Notes under the pieces: generated by a model
What the model saw: only the letters and a program-made list of their open reading frames with translations
Databases searched by the model: none
What the model was told of the DNA's origin: nothing
Program-made: the position numbers and the translations under genes
Assembly (NCBI RefSeq): GCF_018613725.1
Contig: NZ_JAGGPS010000026.1
Location: forward strand, 12,693 to 71,781
DNA: 59,089 nt
Source of the DNA: Hymenobacter sp. ISL-91
GTDB taxonomy: Bacteria; Bacteroidota; Bacteroidia; Cytophagales; Hymenobacteraceae
Direction of reading: 5' to 3'
In this document: piece by piece, positions 8,724 through 16,991 of the stretch
How the letters are laid out: every line of letters begins with the position of its first letter
Position numbering within the stretch: position 1 is the first letter of the stretch

Positions 8724-9652
8724 TGACGTCGAACTTAACTACCACTGCCGCCCTGCCTGCTGATGCTCCGCCGCTACTCGTGGCGGGGGCCGCGGGCACG
8801 CTGGGCCGCGCATTCCGGCTCGTGGGCCGGATTCGGGGCCTGCGAACCGTGTGCCTTGGCCGGGATGAGCTGGACATTACCAGCGCCGACTCCATTGGCC
8901 AGGCGTTGCGCCGCTACCAGCCCTGGGCCCTGGTGAATGCCGCCGGCTACGTGCGGGTGGATGCCGCCGAAACCGACGCGGCCCGCTGCTTCCGCGAAAA
9001 CACGCTGGGCCCGCTGCTGCTGGCCCGCGCCTGCGCCGCCCAAAACCTGCCGCTGCTCACGTTTTCCTCCGATTTGGTATTCGACGGCCGGCAGCCCCGC
9101 CCCTACCTGGAAACCGACCCGGCCCGGCCCCTGAACGTGTATGGCCACAGCAAGCTCCAGGCCGAACAGGTCGTGCTGAGCCGGCACCCGCAGGCCCTGG
9201 TGGTGCGGACCAGCGCCTTTTTCGGGGCCTGGGACGAGCACAATTTCGTGCACCACGCCCTGGGTGCGGCCCGCCAGAACCGGCCCTTCGCCGCGGCTGA
9301 TGACCTGCTGGTGTCGCCCACCTACGTGCCCGACCTCGTGAACACCGCCCTCGATTTGCTGCTCGATGCGGAACACGGCCGCTGGCACCTGGCCAACGCG
9401 GGCGGCTGCACCTGGGCCGAGCTGGCCCAGCTGGCCCTGCGCACCGCCGGCCTCGATCCGGCCCTGGTGCAGCCCCAACCAGCCGCCTCGTTTGGCTGGC
9501 CTGCCGCGCGGCCCGGCTTCAGCGTGCTGGGCAGCCAATGCGGCCAGCTGCTGCCCAGCCTCGAAAGCGGCCTGCACCGCTACCTGGCCGATGAGCAGCT
9601 GCTGCATTCGGAGCCCCCGCCCGCGTATCTGCACGAAGCGCACGATGCGTAG
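8720..9652 (+). CDS. RmlD-like sugar nucleotide-binding reductase
   Basis: A 310-residue extended SDR of the dTDP-4-dehydrorhamnose reductase (RmlD) family. The start overlaps the upstream stop (ATGA), so it is translationally coupled to the GH1-like gene; a second ATG follows directly. Features are the Rossmann motif AGAAGTLGRAF (about 22-32), VNAAGYVRVDAAE (typical RmlD), FSSDLVFDG and the catalytic YGHSK. True RmlD needs the RmlABC partners, and none is nearby, so this is more likely the paralogue associated with GH1-like proteins than the rhamnose enzyme. Acts in the cytoplasm with NAD(P)H by family. Confidence 0.82.
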   Translation: MMTSNLTTTAALPADAPPLLVAGAAGTLGRAFRLVGRIRGLRTVCLGRDELDITSADSIGQALRRYQPWALVNAAGYVRVDAAETDAARCFRENTLGPLLLARACAAQNLPLLTFSSDLVFDGRQPRPYLETDPARPLNVYGHSKLQAEQVVLSRHPQALVVRTSAFFGAWDEHNFVHHALGAARQNRPFAAADDLLVSPTYVPDLVNTALDLLLDAEHGRWHLANAGGCTWAELAQLALRTAGLDPALVQPQPAASFGWPAARPGFSVLGSQCGQLLPSLESGLHRYLADEQLLHSEPPPAYLHEAHDA

Positions 9653-9789
9653 GCAGAAAGTATGGCGTAGTCTGGGAGGAAGTCGGCTGCAATGGGTTAT
9701 TTGCGGGGAGTTCGCGCTGGCGCTGCCGTTTCAGGCCAGCCAAGCCGATTCCTCCGGCAAACCGCCTCCCGATCCTCTTCCCCCTCAAT

Positions 9790-10665
9790 ATGTCCCTGCT
9801 GCCCGTTTCTCACCCCTTGCTCAAGCGTTTCGATAAATATGCCACGCCCGTGCTGGCCGTGCTGGGATTGGGCCTGCTGCTGCTCGAAACCCGCAAGCCG
9901 CTGCGCCGCCGCACCCGGCCCCGCACCGAGCGGTGGGTGCGCAACGTGGTGCTGGCCGCCCCCTCGATGCCGGCCATGCGCCTCACGCTGCTGCCCGCCA
10001 TGGTGGGCCTGGGCCAGCTGATGGCACCCTACCGCACCCCGCTTTCGCGCTTGCCGGAGCCGGCCCGCCTGCTGGCCGAAGTGCTGCTGCTCGATTACCT
10101 GGGCTACTCCTGGCACCGGCTGCTGCACTCGCCGCTGCTCTGGCGCCTGCACCGTGTCCACCACTCCGACCTCGATATGGACCTGACCACCGGCTGGCGC
10201 TTCCACTTCGGCGAGATGCTGGCCAGCATCCCGTACCGGGCCGGTATTGCGGCCCTGCTGGGCGTGCGCGGCTCCACGGCGCTGGGCTTCGAGGTGGTGT
10301 TCGAGGCCTGCACCGCCTTTCATCACACCAACCTAGAGCTACCCTACGAACTGGAGCGCCGTCTGGCCCCGTTCATGGTCACGCCCCGCGCCCACGGCAT
10401 CCACCACTCCATGGTCGACCGCGAAACGCAGAGCAACTTTGGCGTCGTGCTCACGCTCTGGGACCGGCTGCACCGCACGCTGCGCCTCAACGTGCCCCAA
10501 CAGCAAATCACCATCGGCGTGCCCGCCTTCTCCGACCCCGCCGGCCAGACTGTAGCCCGCCTGCTGTCCCTGCCCCTGGAACCCCAGGATACCTGGGCGC
10601 TGCCGAACGGGGAGGTGCCCGAGCACCCCGCGTACGCCGGGCCGCTTACGGCGCTGGCGGAGTGA
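9790..10665 (+). CDS. sterol desaturase / fatty acid hydroxylase family protein
   Basis: A 291-residue membrane di-iron enzyme. The histidine boxes are HRLLH, HRVHHSD and HGIHHS, with an extra FHH near the middle, matching the fatty acid hydroxylase superfamily that hydroxylates or desaturates lipids or carotenoids. Hydrophobic segments before and between the boxes would anchor it in the inner membrane. ATG at 9790 is preceded by about 130 bases after the RmlD-like gene, so cotranscription is possible but not tight. The lipid substrate is unknown; in Hymenobacter-like organisms carotenoid or sphingolipid hydroxylation would be plausible, as inference only. Confidence 0.85.
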   Translation: MSLLPVSHPLLKRFDKYATPVLAVLGLGLLLLETRKPLRRRTRPRTERWVRNVVLAAPSMPAMRLTLLPAMVGLGQLMAPYRTPLSRLPEPARLLAEVLLLDYLGYSWHRLLHSPLLWRLHRVHHSDLDMDLTTGWRFHFGEMLASIPYRAGIAALLGVRGSTALGFEVVFEACTAFHHTNLELPYELERRLAPFMVTPRAHGIHHSMVDRETQSNFGVVLTLWDRLHRTLRLNVPQQQITIGVPAFSDPAGQTVARLLSLPLEPQDTWALPNGEVPEHPAYAGPLTALAE

Positions 10666-10672
10666 GTTGATA

Positions 10673-10861
10673 GTTGGTAGTACTTAGTTGTCAGTTGTCA
10701 GTAAGGAACGTCATTCAGAGCGTAGCGAAGAATCTCGCGTGCTGACGTTGCAACAGTTCGCTCAACGATTCACACGAGATTCTTCGCTGCGCTCTGAATG
10801 ACGTTCCTTACTGACAACTATCAACTGACAACTATCAACTGACAACTAAGTACTACCAACT
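10673..10861. repeat. nested palindromic repeat, GTCATTC family
   Basis: Inner near-perfect arms from 10705 and up to 10807 carry the shared core AAGAATCTCG; outer arms (from 10673 and to 10861) contain the heptamer AGTTGTC in tandem on the left and a 14-bp unit on the right. It fills most of the 287-base gap between two genes on the same strand. Confidence 0.88.
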
Positions 10862-10952
10862 GGTAACCAGCAACCCGGTATCTTTACCAGCGTAACAGGG
10901 CCTGATTTTTGGTATCCTGAACCGGCGGCCGTTGGCCGGCCCGATTCTATTT

Positions 10953-13616
10953 ATGACGCACGAACAACTGCGGCTGGCTGATGCCAACGCCCTGACCGCC
11001 CCCTGGAAGAAATTTGGCCCCTACCTGACCGAGCGGCAGTGGGGCACGGTGCGCGAGGATTACAGCCCCGATGGGCAGGCCTGGAGCTTTCTGCCCCACG
11101 ACATGGCGCGCAGCACCGCCTACCGCTGGGGCGAAGAGGGCATCGGCGGCCTCTCCGATGATGCGCAGCACCTGTGCTTGGCCGTGGGCCTGTGGAACGG
11201 GCAGGACGAGATGCTCAAGGAGCGCCTGTTCGGCCTGACTAACCCCGAAGGCAACCACGGCGAGGACGTGAAGGAGCTGTACTACTTCCTCGACAGCACG
11301 CCCACGCACTCCTACATGCGGATGCTCTACAAGTATCCGCAGGCCGAGTTCCCGTACGAGCAGCTGCGGCGCGAAAGCGCCGCCCGTACCCGCCAGGACC
11401 CCGAATTTGAACTGCTCGACACCGGCGTGTTCGACCAGCAGCGCTACTTCGATGTGTTCATCGAGTACGCCAAGGCCGGGCCCGACGACGTGCTGCTGCG
11501 CATTACGGCCCACAACCGTGGCCCCGAGGCGGCACCGCTGCATGTGCTGCCCCAGCTGTGGTTTCGCAACACCTGGAGCTGGGGCTACCCCGGCCAGGAG
11601 GCGCGGCCCGTGGTGGCGGCCCATGCCCCCGGCACGGCGCTGGCTGCGCATCCCACGCTGGGCCAGTACTATTGCTACTGCGACCAGCCCGACGTCGAGC
11701 TGCTGTTCTGCGACAACGATACCAACGCCTACCGCACCGGCAGCCTGGCCGACTACCACAACCCCGGCCGCTACTTTAAAGACGGCATCAACGATTACGT
11801 GGTAGGGGGCGACCCCACGGCCGTAAACCCAGCCCGCCGGGGTACCAAAATGGCCGCGCACTGCCAGTTCGAGGTGCCGGCCGGCGAATCGGTTACCGTG
11901 CAGGTACGCCTGACGCCAGCTGCTTTGGAGACGCCGTTTGCTGATTTCGGGGCCGTATTTGAAACCCGCAAGCAGGAGGCCGATGAGTTTTACGACTGCC
12001 TCCAAGACGATTTGCCCGCCGATGCCACTGACGCCCGCAACGTGCAGCGCCAGGCCTTTGCCGGGATGCTCTGGAGCAAGCAGTTTTACTACTACGATGT
12101 AGCCCAGTGGCTCGACGGTGACCCGGCCCTGCCGCGAGTGCCCGCCACCCGCCGCCGCAAGGGGCGCAACCACAACTGGCGCCACCTGCGCAACCACGAC
12201 ATCATCTCGATGCCTGATACCTGGGAATATCCTTGGTACGCGGCCTGGGACCTCGCCTTTCACTGCATTCCGCTGGCCATGGTGGATGTGGAATTCGCCA
12301 AAAACCAGCTCCGGTTACTGTGCCGCGACTGGTACATGCATCCCAACGGCCAACTGCCGGCCTACGAGTGGCACCTGTCGGATGTGAACCCGCCGGTACA
12401 CGCCTGGGCCACTTGGCGGGTGTACCAGATGGACAAGAAGCTGAACGGCCACGGCGACCCGGCTTTTCTCGAAGCCGTGTTCCACAAGCTGGTGCTCAAT
12501 TTCACCTGGTGGGTGAACCGCAAGGACAAAAGCGAGCGAAACGTGTTTGAGGGCGGTTTTCTGGGCCTCGACAACATCGGCGTGTTCGACCGCTCGGCCC
12601 CGCTGCCCACTGGCGGCCACATCGAGCAATCGGATGGTACGGCCTGGATGGCCATGTTTGCGCTCAACCTGATGCGCATGGCCATGGAGCTGGCCCGCAC
12701 CAACTCGGTGTACCAGGAAATGGCGGGCAAGTTCTTCGAGCACTTCCTCTACATTGCCGATGCCATGACGCGCGGCGGCGACGGCCAGTTCAACCTCTGG
12801 GACGAGGAAGACCAGTTCTACTACGATGTGCTGCACACGCCCGACGGCGCCCGCACCATGCTCAAGGTGCGTTCCATTGTGGGGTTGATTCCGCTGTTTG
12901 CCGTGGAAGTAGTGGATGAGGAACTGCTCGATGAGCTGCCCGATTTCACGGAGCGTGCCCGCTGGCTGCTCGAAAACCGCCCGCATCTGGCCCAACTCGT
13001 GTCGCGCTGGCGCGAGAAAGGAACCGACGGCGACGGCAAGGGCGCCCGGCACCTGCTCAGCCTGCTGCGCCGCTCGCGCCTGCGCGCCCTGCTGCACCGC
13101 ATGCTCGACGAAACTGAGTTCCTGTCCGACTACGGCATCCGCTCCCTCTCGCGCGACCACCTGGCCAATCCCTACGTGTACCGCACCCAGGAAACCGATT
13201 TCACGGTGCAGTACGTGCCCGGCGAGGCCGAAAGCAGCATGTTTGGGGGCAACAGCAACTGGCGCGGACCCATTTGGTTTCCCATCAACTACCTCATCAT
13301 CGAGTCGTTGCAGCGGTTTTACGCCTACTACGGCGACTCTTTTCAGGTGGAATACCCGACCGGCTCGGGCAAGATGCACACGCTCCAGCAGATTGCCGAG
13401 GCCCTGTCGGAGCGCCTGGCCAAGCTGTTTCTGCGCGACGCCAACGGCCTGCGCCCGGCCTTCAACGGCGACGAGCTGTTGCAAACCGACCCGCACTTTA
13501 AAGACCATCTGCTCTTCCATGAGTACTTTCACGGCGACACTGGCCGCGGCCTCGGTGCCAGCCACCAAACCGGCTGGACCGGCCTCGTAGTGCGGTTATT
13601 GGGAGGGGTGAGGTAG
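10953..13616 (+). CDS. GH63-type glucosidase (MGH1-like domain)
   Basis: An 887-residue (alpha/alpha)6-barrel glycoside hydrolase related to GH63 mannosyl-oligosaccharide glucosidase and the bacterial glucosidases of that family. The start at ATG 10953 gives THEQLRLADANALTAPWKKF; the frame extends to a TTG seven codons earlier without added support. Recognisable are WGTVREDYSPDG near the N-terminus, the central WDLAFHCIPLA and WYMHPNGQLPAYEW with candidate catalytic acids, and the C-terminal NSNWRGPIWFPINYL. There is no signal peptide, so it is cytoplasmic. It likely removes glucose from alpha-glucans, mannosylglycerate-like or trehalose-like compounds; the substrate is not decided by sequence. 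The length is normal for the family. Confidence 0.87.
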   Translation: MTHEQLRLADANALTAPWKKFGPYLTERQWGTVREDYSPDGQAWSFLPHDMARSTAYRWGEEGIGGLSDDAQHLCLAVGLWNGQDEMLKERLFGLTNPEGNHGEDVKELYYFLDSTPTHSYMRMLYKYPQAEFPYEQLRRESAARTRQDPEFELLDTGVFDQQRYFDVFIEYAKAGPDDVLLRITAHNRGPEAAPLHVLPQLWFRNTWSWGYPGQEARPVVAAHAPGTALAAHPTLGQYYCYCDQPDVELLFCDNDTNAYRTGSLADYHNPGRYFKDGINDYVVGGDPTAVNPARRGTKMAAHCQFEVPAGESVTVQVRLTPAALETPFADFGAVFETRKQEADEFYDCLQDDLPADATDARNVQRQAFAGMLWSKQFYYYDVAQWLDGDPALPRVPATRRRKGRNHNWRHLRNHDIISMPDTWEYPWYAAWDLAFHCIPLAMVDVEFAKNQLRLLCRDWYMHPNGQLPAYEWHLSDVNPPVHAWATWRVYQMDKKLNGHGDPAFLEAVFHKLVLNFTWWVNRKDKSERNVFEGGFLGLDNIGVFDRSAPLPTGGHIEQSDGTAWMAMFALNLMRMAMELARTNSVYQEMAGKFFEHFLYIADAMTRGGDGQFNLWDEEDQFYYDVLHTPDGARTMLKVRSIVGLIPLFAVEVVDEELLDELPDFTERARWLLENRPHLAQLVSRWREKGTDGDGKGARHLLSLLRRSRLRALLHRMLDETEFLSDYGIRSLSRDHLANPYVYRTQETDFTVQYVPGEAESSMFGGNSNWRGPIWFPINYLIIESLQRFYAYYGDSFQVEYPTGSGKMHTLQQIAEALSERLAKLFLRDANGLRPAFNGDELLQTDPHFKDHLLFHEYFHGDTGRGLGASHQTGWTGLVVRLLGGVR

Positions 13617-13617
13617 A

Positions 13618-13708
13618 AGTCGAAGAGAAAGCGTAAAAAGTTAAAGCCGTTGAACGTCAGCACTAGGCCCGTTCAACGGCTTTAACTTTTTACGCTTTCT
13701 CTTCGACT
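13618..13708. repeat. perfect 38-bp palindrome at convergent gene ends
   Basis: Arms 13618-13655 and 13671-13708 are perfectly complementary with a 15-base loop. It begins 1 base after the glucosidase stop and ends 8 bases before the ankyrin gene stop. It may serve as a bidirectional terminator, but its length far exceeds what termination needs. Confidence 0.9.
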
Positions 13709-13716
13709 CATCAAGT

Positions 13717-14166
13717 CTACATCTTGCTCTTGATCAGCTTAATGACCTGCTCATTTTCGCCCTCTTTGGCGGCGGCCAGTACATCTTTGCCATCTTTGTC
13801 CTTGGCCTTGGGGTTGGCGCCACTGGCCAATAGCAGCTCCACTACGTCGAGGCTGCCGTTGGCGGCGGCGGCCATCAGCGGGGTCATCTGGAAGGAGTCG
13901 GTTTTATCGACTTGCGCTTTGTTTTTGAGCAGCGCCTTTACCAGATCGAGGTGGCCGTTGCCGGCGGCTATTACCAGGAAAGTAGTCGGGAAGCCGGGCA
14001 TCATTTCTACCGGCGCGTTGGCATCGGCTCCGGCTCCGAGCAGGGCTTCCACATCGGCCGGGTGGTTTTTTACGACTGCCGCGTATACCTTCTGGGTGGG
14101 CGTCTGGGCCTGGGCCAGAAGAGTTGTGGTCAGAAATAGCGCAAAAACGAGAAGAAGTTTTTTCAT
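13717..14166 (-). CDS. exported ankyrin repeat protein
   Basis: A 149-residue protein starting at ATG 14166, where a signal peptide appears (MKKLLLVFALFLTTTLLAQA); a longer frame to 14277 has no such signal and is rejected. Three to four ankyrin repeats follow: VEALLGAGADANAPV, AAGNGHLDLVKALLKNKAQV, MAAAANGSLDVVELLLASGA and a final KDVLAAAKEG unit. Ankyrin repeats mediate protein binding; the partner, presumably periplasmic, is unknown. The gene converges on the glucosidase gene through a palindrome. Confidence 0.88.
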   Translation of the reverse strand: MKKLLLVFALFLTTTLLAQAQTPTQKVYAAVVKNHPADVEALLGAGADANAPVEMMPGFPTTFLVIAAGNGHLDLVKALLKNKAQVDKTDSFQMTPLMAAAANGSLDVVELLLASGANPKAKDKDGKDVLAAAKEGENEQVIKLIKSKM

Positions 14167-14307
14167 TCCGGAAAGTGGGGGTGGGGTGGAAGAAAACCAG
14201 CCGGAAGATACGATTTTGGCGCAAATACCTGCCCGATATTGTGCATCTTCTTGGGCTTCATGCTGAAGCGCATTCATTTAAAAGCCAAACCAGGCTACCT
14301 ACGCAGC

Positions 14308-15393
14308 TTAGCCCGCCGAAGCTGCGTTGGCCGGGAGTTGGGCCACTGCCTCGGCGCGGGCCACCGCCTGCCCGAACTGCTGCGCCATCACGCTGGCCAG
14401 CACAATTTGCAACGCGTGGTAAAGCATAAGCGGCAGTAGCAGCGCCCCAGTAGCGGCAGTGGCTGGAAACAGCAGGCTGGCGAACACGCTGCCATGCACC
14501 AACGACTTCTTGGAGCCGCAAAAAATGGCTGTGGTGCGGTCGGCGGCCGGAAAGCCCAGCAGCCGGCTAACCCCAGCCACCAGCCCGAATATGGCGAAAT
14601 ACAGCCCCACCATGCCTAGGCCCAGCAGCGCCACAGTAGCCGGTGCGTAGCTGCGGAACACACCTTGGGCAAACGATTCGCAAAAAGAGACAAACACGAT
14701 GCTCAGAATAACCACTTGGTCGAGCACTCGCAGGTGGCCCTTGTGCCGCCCGGCCCACTCGCCGAAGCGTGGGTTGAGCAGCATGCCGGCACCCACGGGC
14801 AGCACCACCTGCCAGGCTAGGCTGAGGGCCAGCCGGCCCAGGCCCTCGGTGCCGCCCGCGCCGGCCGGGTGCAACACCAAGCCCACCCACAGCGGCGTGA
14901 GGGCTATGCCCAGCAGGGCGCTCAGGCTGGCGTTGAAAATGGCCGCCGGTACGTTGCCACGCCCCATGCTCACCATCACCACCGAAGTGGAAACTGTGCT
15001 CGGCAGCACACACAGAAAGAAAATGCTCGGCCACAGGAGTTCGCCTTGCGCGCCCCCAAATAGCGGCCGCACCGCCAGCGCCAGCAGCGGGAACAGCAGA
15101 AACGTAGTGGCCTGCACCACCAGGTGCAGCCGCCAGTTGCGGGTGCCATGGCGCAGGCTGCTCAGGCTTAGCTTGAGGCCATACAGAAAGAAAACCAGCG
15201 CCACGCCGCCAGTGGTAAGGGCGTCCCAGGGCAGTGGGCTAGCCGGAGCACCCGCCTGCGGAAATACATAGGCCAGCCCCACTACCCCGGCCAGCGCCGG
15301 CAGAAACCAGTCGAGCAGCCCGGCGCGCCGCAACCAGGCCAGCAGGCGGTTTTCAGCAGGGAATAGGGGGGAAGGCGGGGCAGATTGTGGCAT
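14308..15393 (-). CDS. bile acid:sodium symporter family protein
   Basis: A 361-residue membrane protein with about ten hydrophobic helices, of the SBF-like (YfeH) branch of the bile acid:sodium symporter superfamily. Conserved features are LVFFLYGLKLSLSSL, CVLPSTVSTSVVMVSMGRGN (the crossover helix region) and GSKKSLVHGSVFASLLF near the C-terminus. The transported compound is unknown for this branch. The start at ATG 15393 gives a short cytosolic leader before the first helix. The gene stands alone, divergent from nothing close; the ankyrin gene downstream is about 140 bases away on the same strand. Confidence 0.88.
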   Translation of the reverse strand: MPQSAPPSPLFPAENRLLAWLRRAGLLDWFLPALAGVVGLAYVFPQAGAPASPLPWDALTTGGVALVFFLYGLKLSLSSLRHGTRNWRLHLVVQATTFLLFPLLALAVRPLFGGAQGELLWPSIFFLCVLPSTVSTSVVMVSMGRGNVPAAIFNASLSALLGIALTPLWVGLVLHPAGAGGTEGLGRLALSLAWQVVLPVGAGMLLNPRFGEWAGRHKGHLRVLDQVVILSIVFVSFCESFAQGVFRSYAPATVALLGLGMVGLYFAIFGLVAGVSRLLGFPAADRTTAIFCGSKKSLVHGSVFASLLFPATAATGALLLPLMLYHALQIVLASVMAQQFGQAVARAEAVAQLPANAASAG

Positions 15394-15591
15394 AGTAGCC
15401 GCAAAACTAAGCGCGCCGGCCCAATAGGGGCCGGCGCGGCATGATGTAGAGAAGCAGCGCTACGTTTCGAGGCTGAACGATAATTGCAACGGAACTTGCA
15501 ACCGATGCCAACTCCAGGCGGCGCGGGCGGGGGCAATTCAACCCGAAGATGCAGCGCTACTCCTGGGCGCTGTTCCGGCCGTCCAGCTTCC

Positions 15592-16854
15592 TTAAGCCAG
15601 CAGCCGCTTCGCGGGCTTCTTGCGGGCCTTTTTCAGGCGTTTCAGCCACATAATGGTGCCCGTGATGGGAAAGCTAAAGCCCAGCAGGCAGGCCACCAAG
15701 CTGACCACTTTGCCCGGCCAGCCCCAAATGGCCCCCGTATGCACTGGTTTGAACAGCCCGCGCACGCGCTGGCCCAGGTTGCGCTGCTCGTACGTCTGGG
15801 AGCCGACTGTCTCACCGCTGTACTGGTCGAGGTACACCTCGTCGGTAGCATTGTCGGTGGCGGCATCGGGGCGCAGGGTAGTCAGCTTGAAGCTGGCCGC
15901 GGAGTCCTGAGGCAGTTGCAGGCTGTAGAACACTGCTTGCGGTACCAGCTGGCGGGCGCGGGCCAGGGCCGCATCGGCCGAGAAGCCAGCCGCAGTTGTT
16001 GGCGCTGCCGGGGCTGCCAGGGCCAGTGGCACGACTGAAGTGGGAGGCTCGGGGCGCTCCATGCTGGAGTTGGTAACGGCATATATCCCTTTGTTGAACC
16101 ACTCGAACGACCAGGCCAGACCCGTGAAGGCAAACACGAACAGCAGTAGCGCGGCATAAAAACCCAGTACCACGTGCAAATCGTGGTTGAGACGCTTCCA
16201 GCTGCCGTCCCATTTCACGTTCAGGCGCTGGCGCAGGGCCTTGCGCGAGGCCGGCCACCACAGCACCAGCCCGGTACCGATGATGAACAGAAACATCACC
16301 GTGCTTACGCCCACCACCAACTTGCCGATGTCGCCGCCCACCATACCGCGGTGCAGGGCCATCACCGAGTAAAAAAACGTGTCGCGGTAGTTCAGCTCGC
16401 CCGTTATAGCCGCTGTGTAGGGGTTCACGAACAGCGTGGGGCCGCGGCCGCCCCCTTTCTCGCCTTTCTTACCGCCGGCCTTGCCCGCTTTGCCTTTTTC
16501 AGCGGGGTTGCCTGCTTTGGTTTCGGCGGGGCGCGGGCCGGCAGCTTTGGCTTTCGGGCCGCCCTCGGGCGCGCCGGCCAGGCTGAACTCCACGGTGCGG
16601 GTGGGGTCGGCGTATACCTTAACGCCCGTGATGCGGGCGCCCGGCCTGGCCGCCTGCACGGCGGCTGTCAGCTGGCTGATGGGCTGACGGGGGGTGCTGG
16701 CAGCGGTGGGGGCCACAAAGTAGCGCTCGGAGTGCCAGGCCTGGGTCAGCTCTTTCTCGAAGACCAGCAGGCCACCCGTGAGGCTTACCAGGGCAATTAC
16801 CAGCCCCGAAGCTAGGCTGAGGTAAAGGTGAATGTTGCGGAAAAATATCTTCAT
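15592..16854 (-). CDS. PepSY-associated membrane protein, likely siderophore reductase
   Basis: A 420-residue inner membrane protein starting at ATG 16854 (MKIFFRNIHLYLSLASGLVIAL). It has four hydrophobic helices and two periplasmic PepSY-type regions (about 60-95 and about 290-350). Helix histidines in IHLYLSL, LHRGMVGG, LNHDLHVVLGFY and KPVHTGAIWG are those that ligate haem in related iron reductases. An unusual Lys/Gly/Pro/Ala-rich low-complexity insert lies at about 105-150. It is 137 bases downstream of the TonB siderophore receptor gene on the same strand, the usual context for PepSY_TM proteins that reduce or release iron from siderophores. That role is inference from context. Confidence 0.85.
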   Translation of the reverse strand: MKIFFRNIHLYLSLASGLVIALVSLTGGLLVFEKELTQAWHSERYFVAPTAASTPRQPISQLTAAVQAARPGARITGVKVYADPTRTVEFSLAGAPEGGPKAKAAGPRPAETKAGNPAEKGKAGKAGGKKGEKGGGRGPTLFVNPYTAAITGELNYRDTFFYSVMALHRGMVGGDIGKLVVGVSTVMFLFIIGTGLVLWWPASRKALRQRLNVKWDGSWKRLNHDLHVVLGFYAALLLFVFAFTGLAWSFEWFNKGIYAVTNSSMERPEPPTSVVPLALAAPAAPTTAAGFSADAALARARQLVPQAVFYSLQLPQDSAASFKLTTLRPDAATDNATDEVYLDQYSGETVGSQTYEQRNLGQRVRGLFKPVHTGAIWGWPGKVVSLVACLLGFSFPITGTIMWLKRLKKARKKPAKRLLA

Positions 16855-16991
16855 CGAAATCAACGGTTAAAGCAGGAAGCAACCCGGTAGTAAGGGCCGA
16901 AAACCCGGAAGGCCGCCGGTTGCAGCCAGCGTCTTCCGGGCATCGTGACCCTCACTTAATCACTCACCTAATTACTCACTTATTCATTCAC

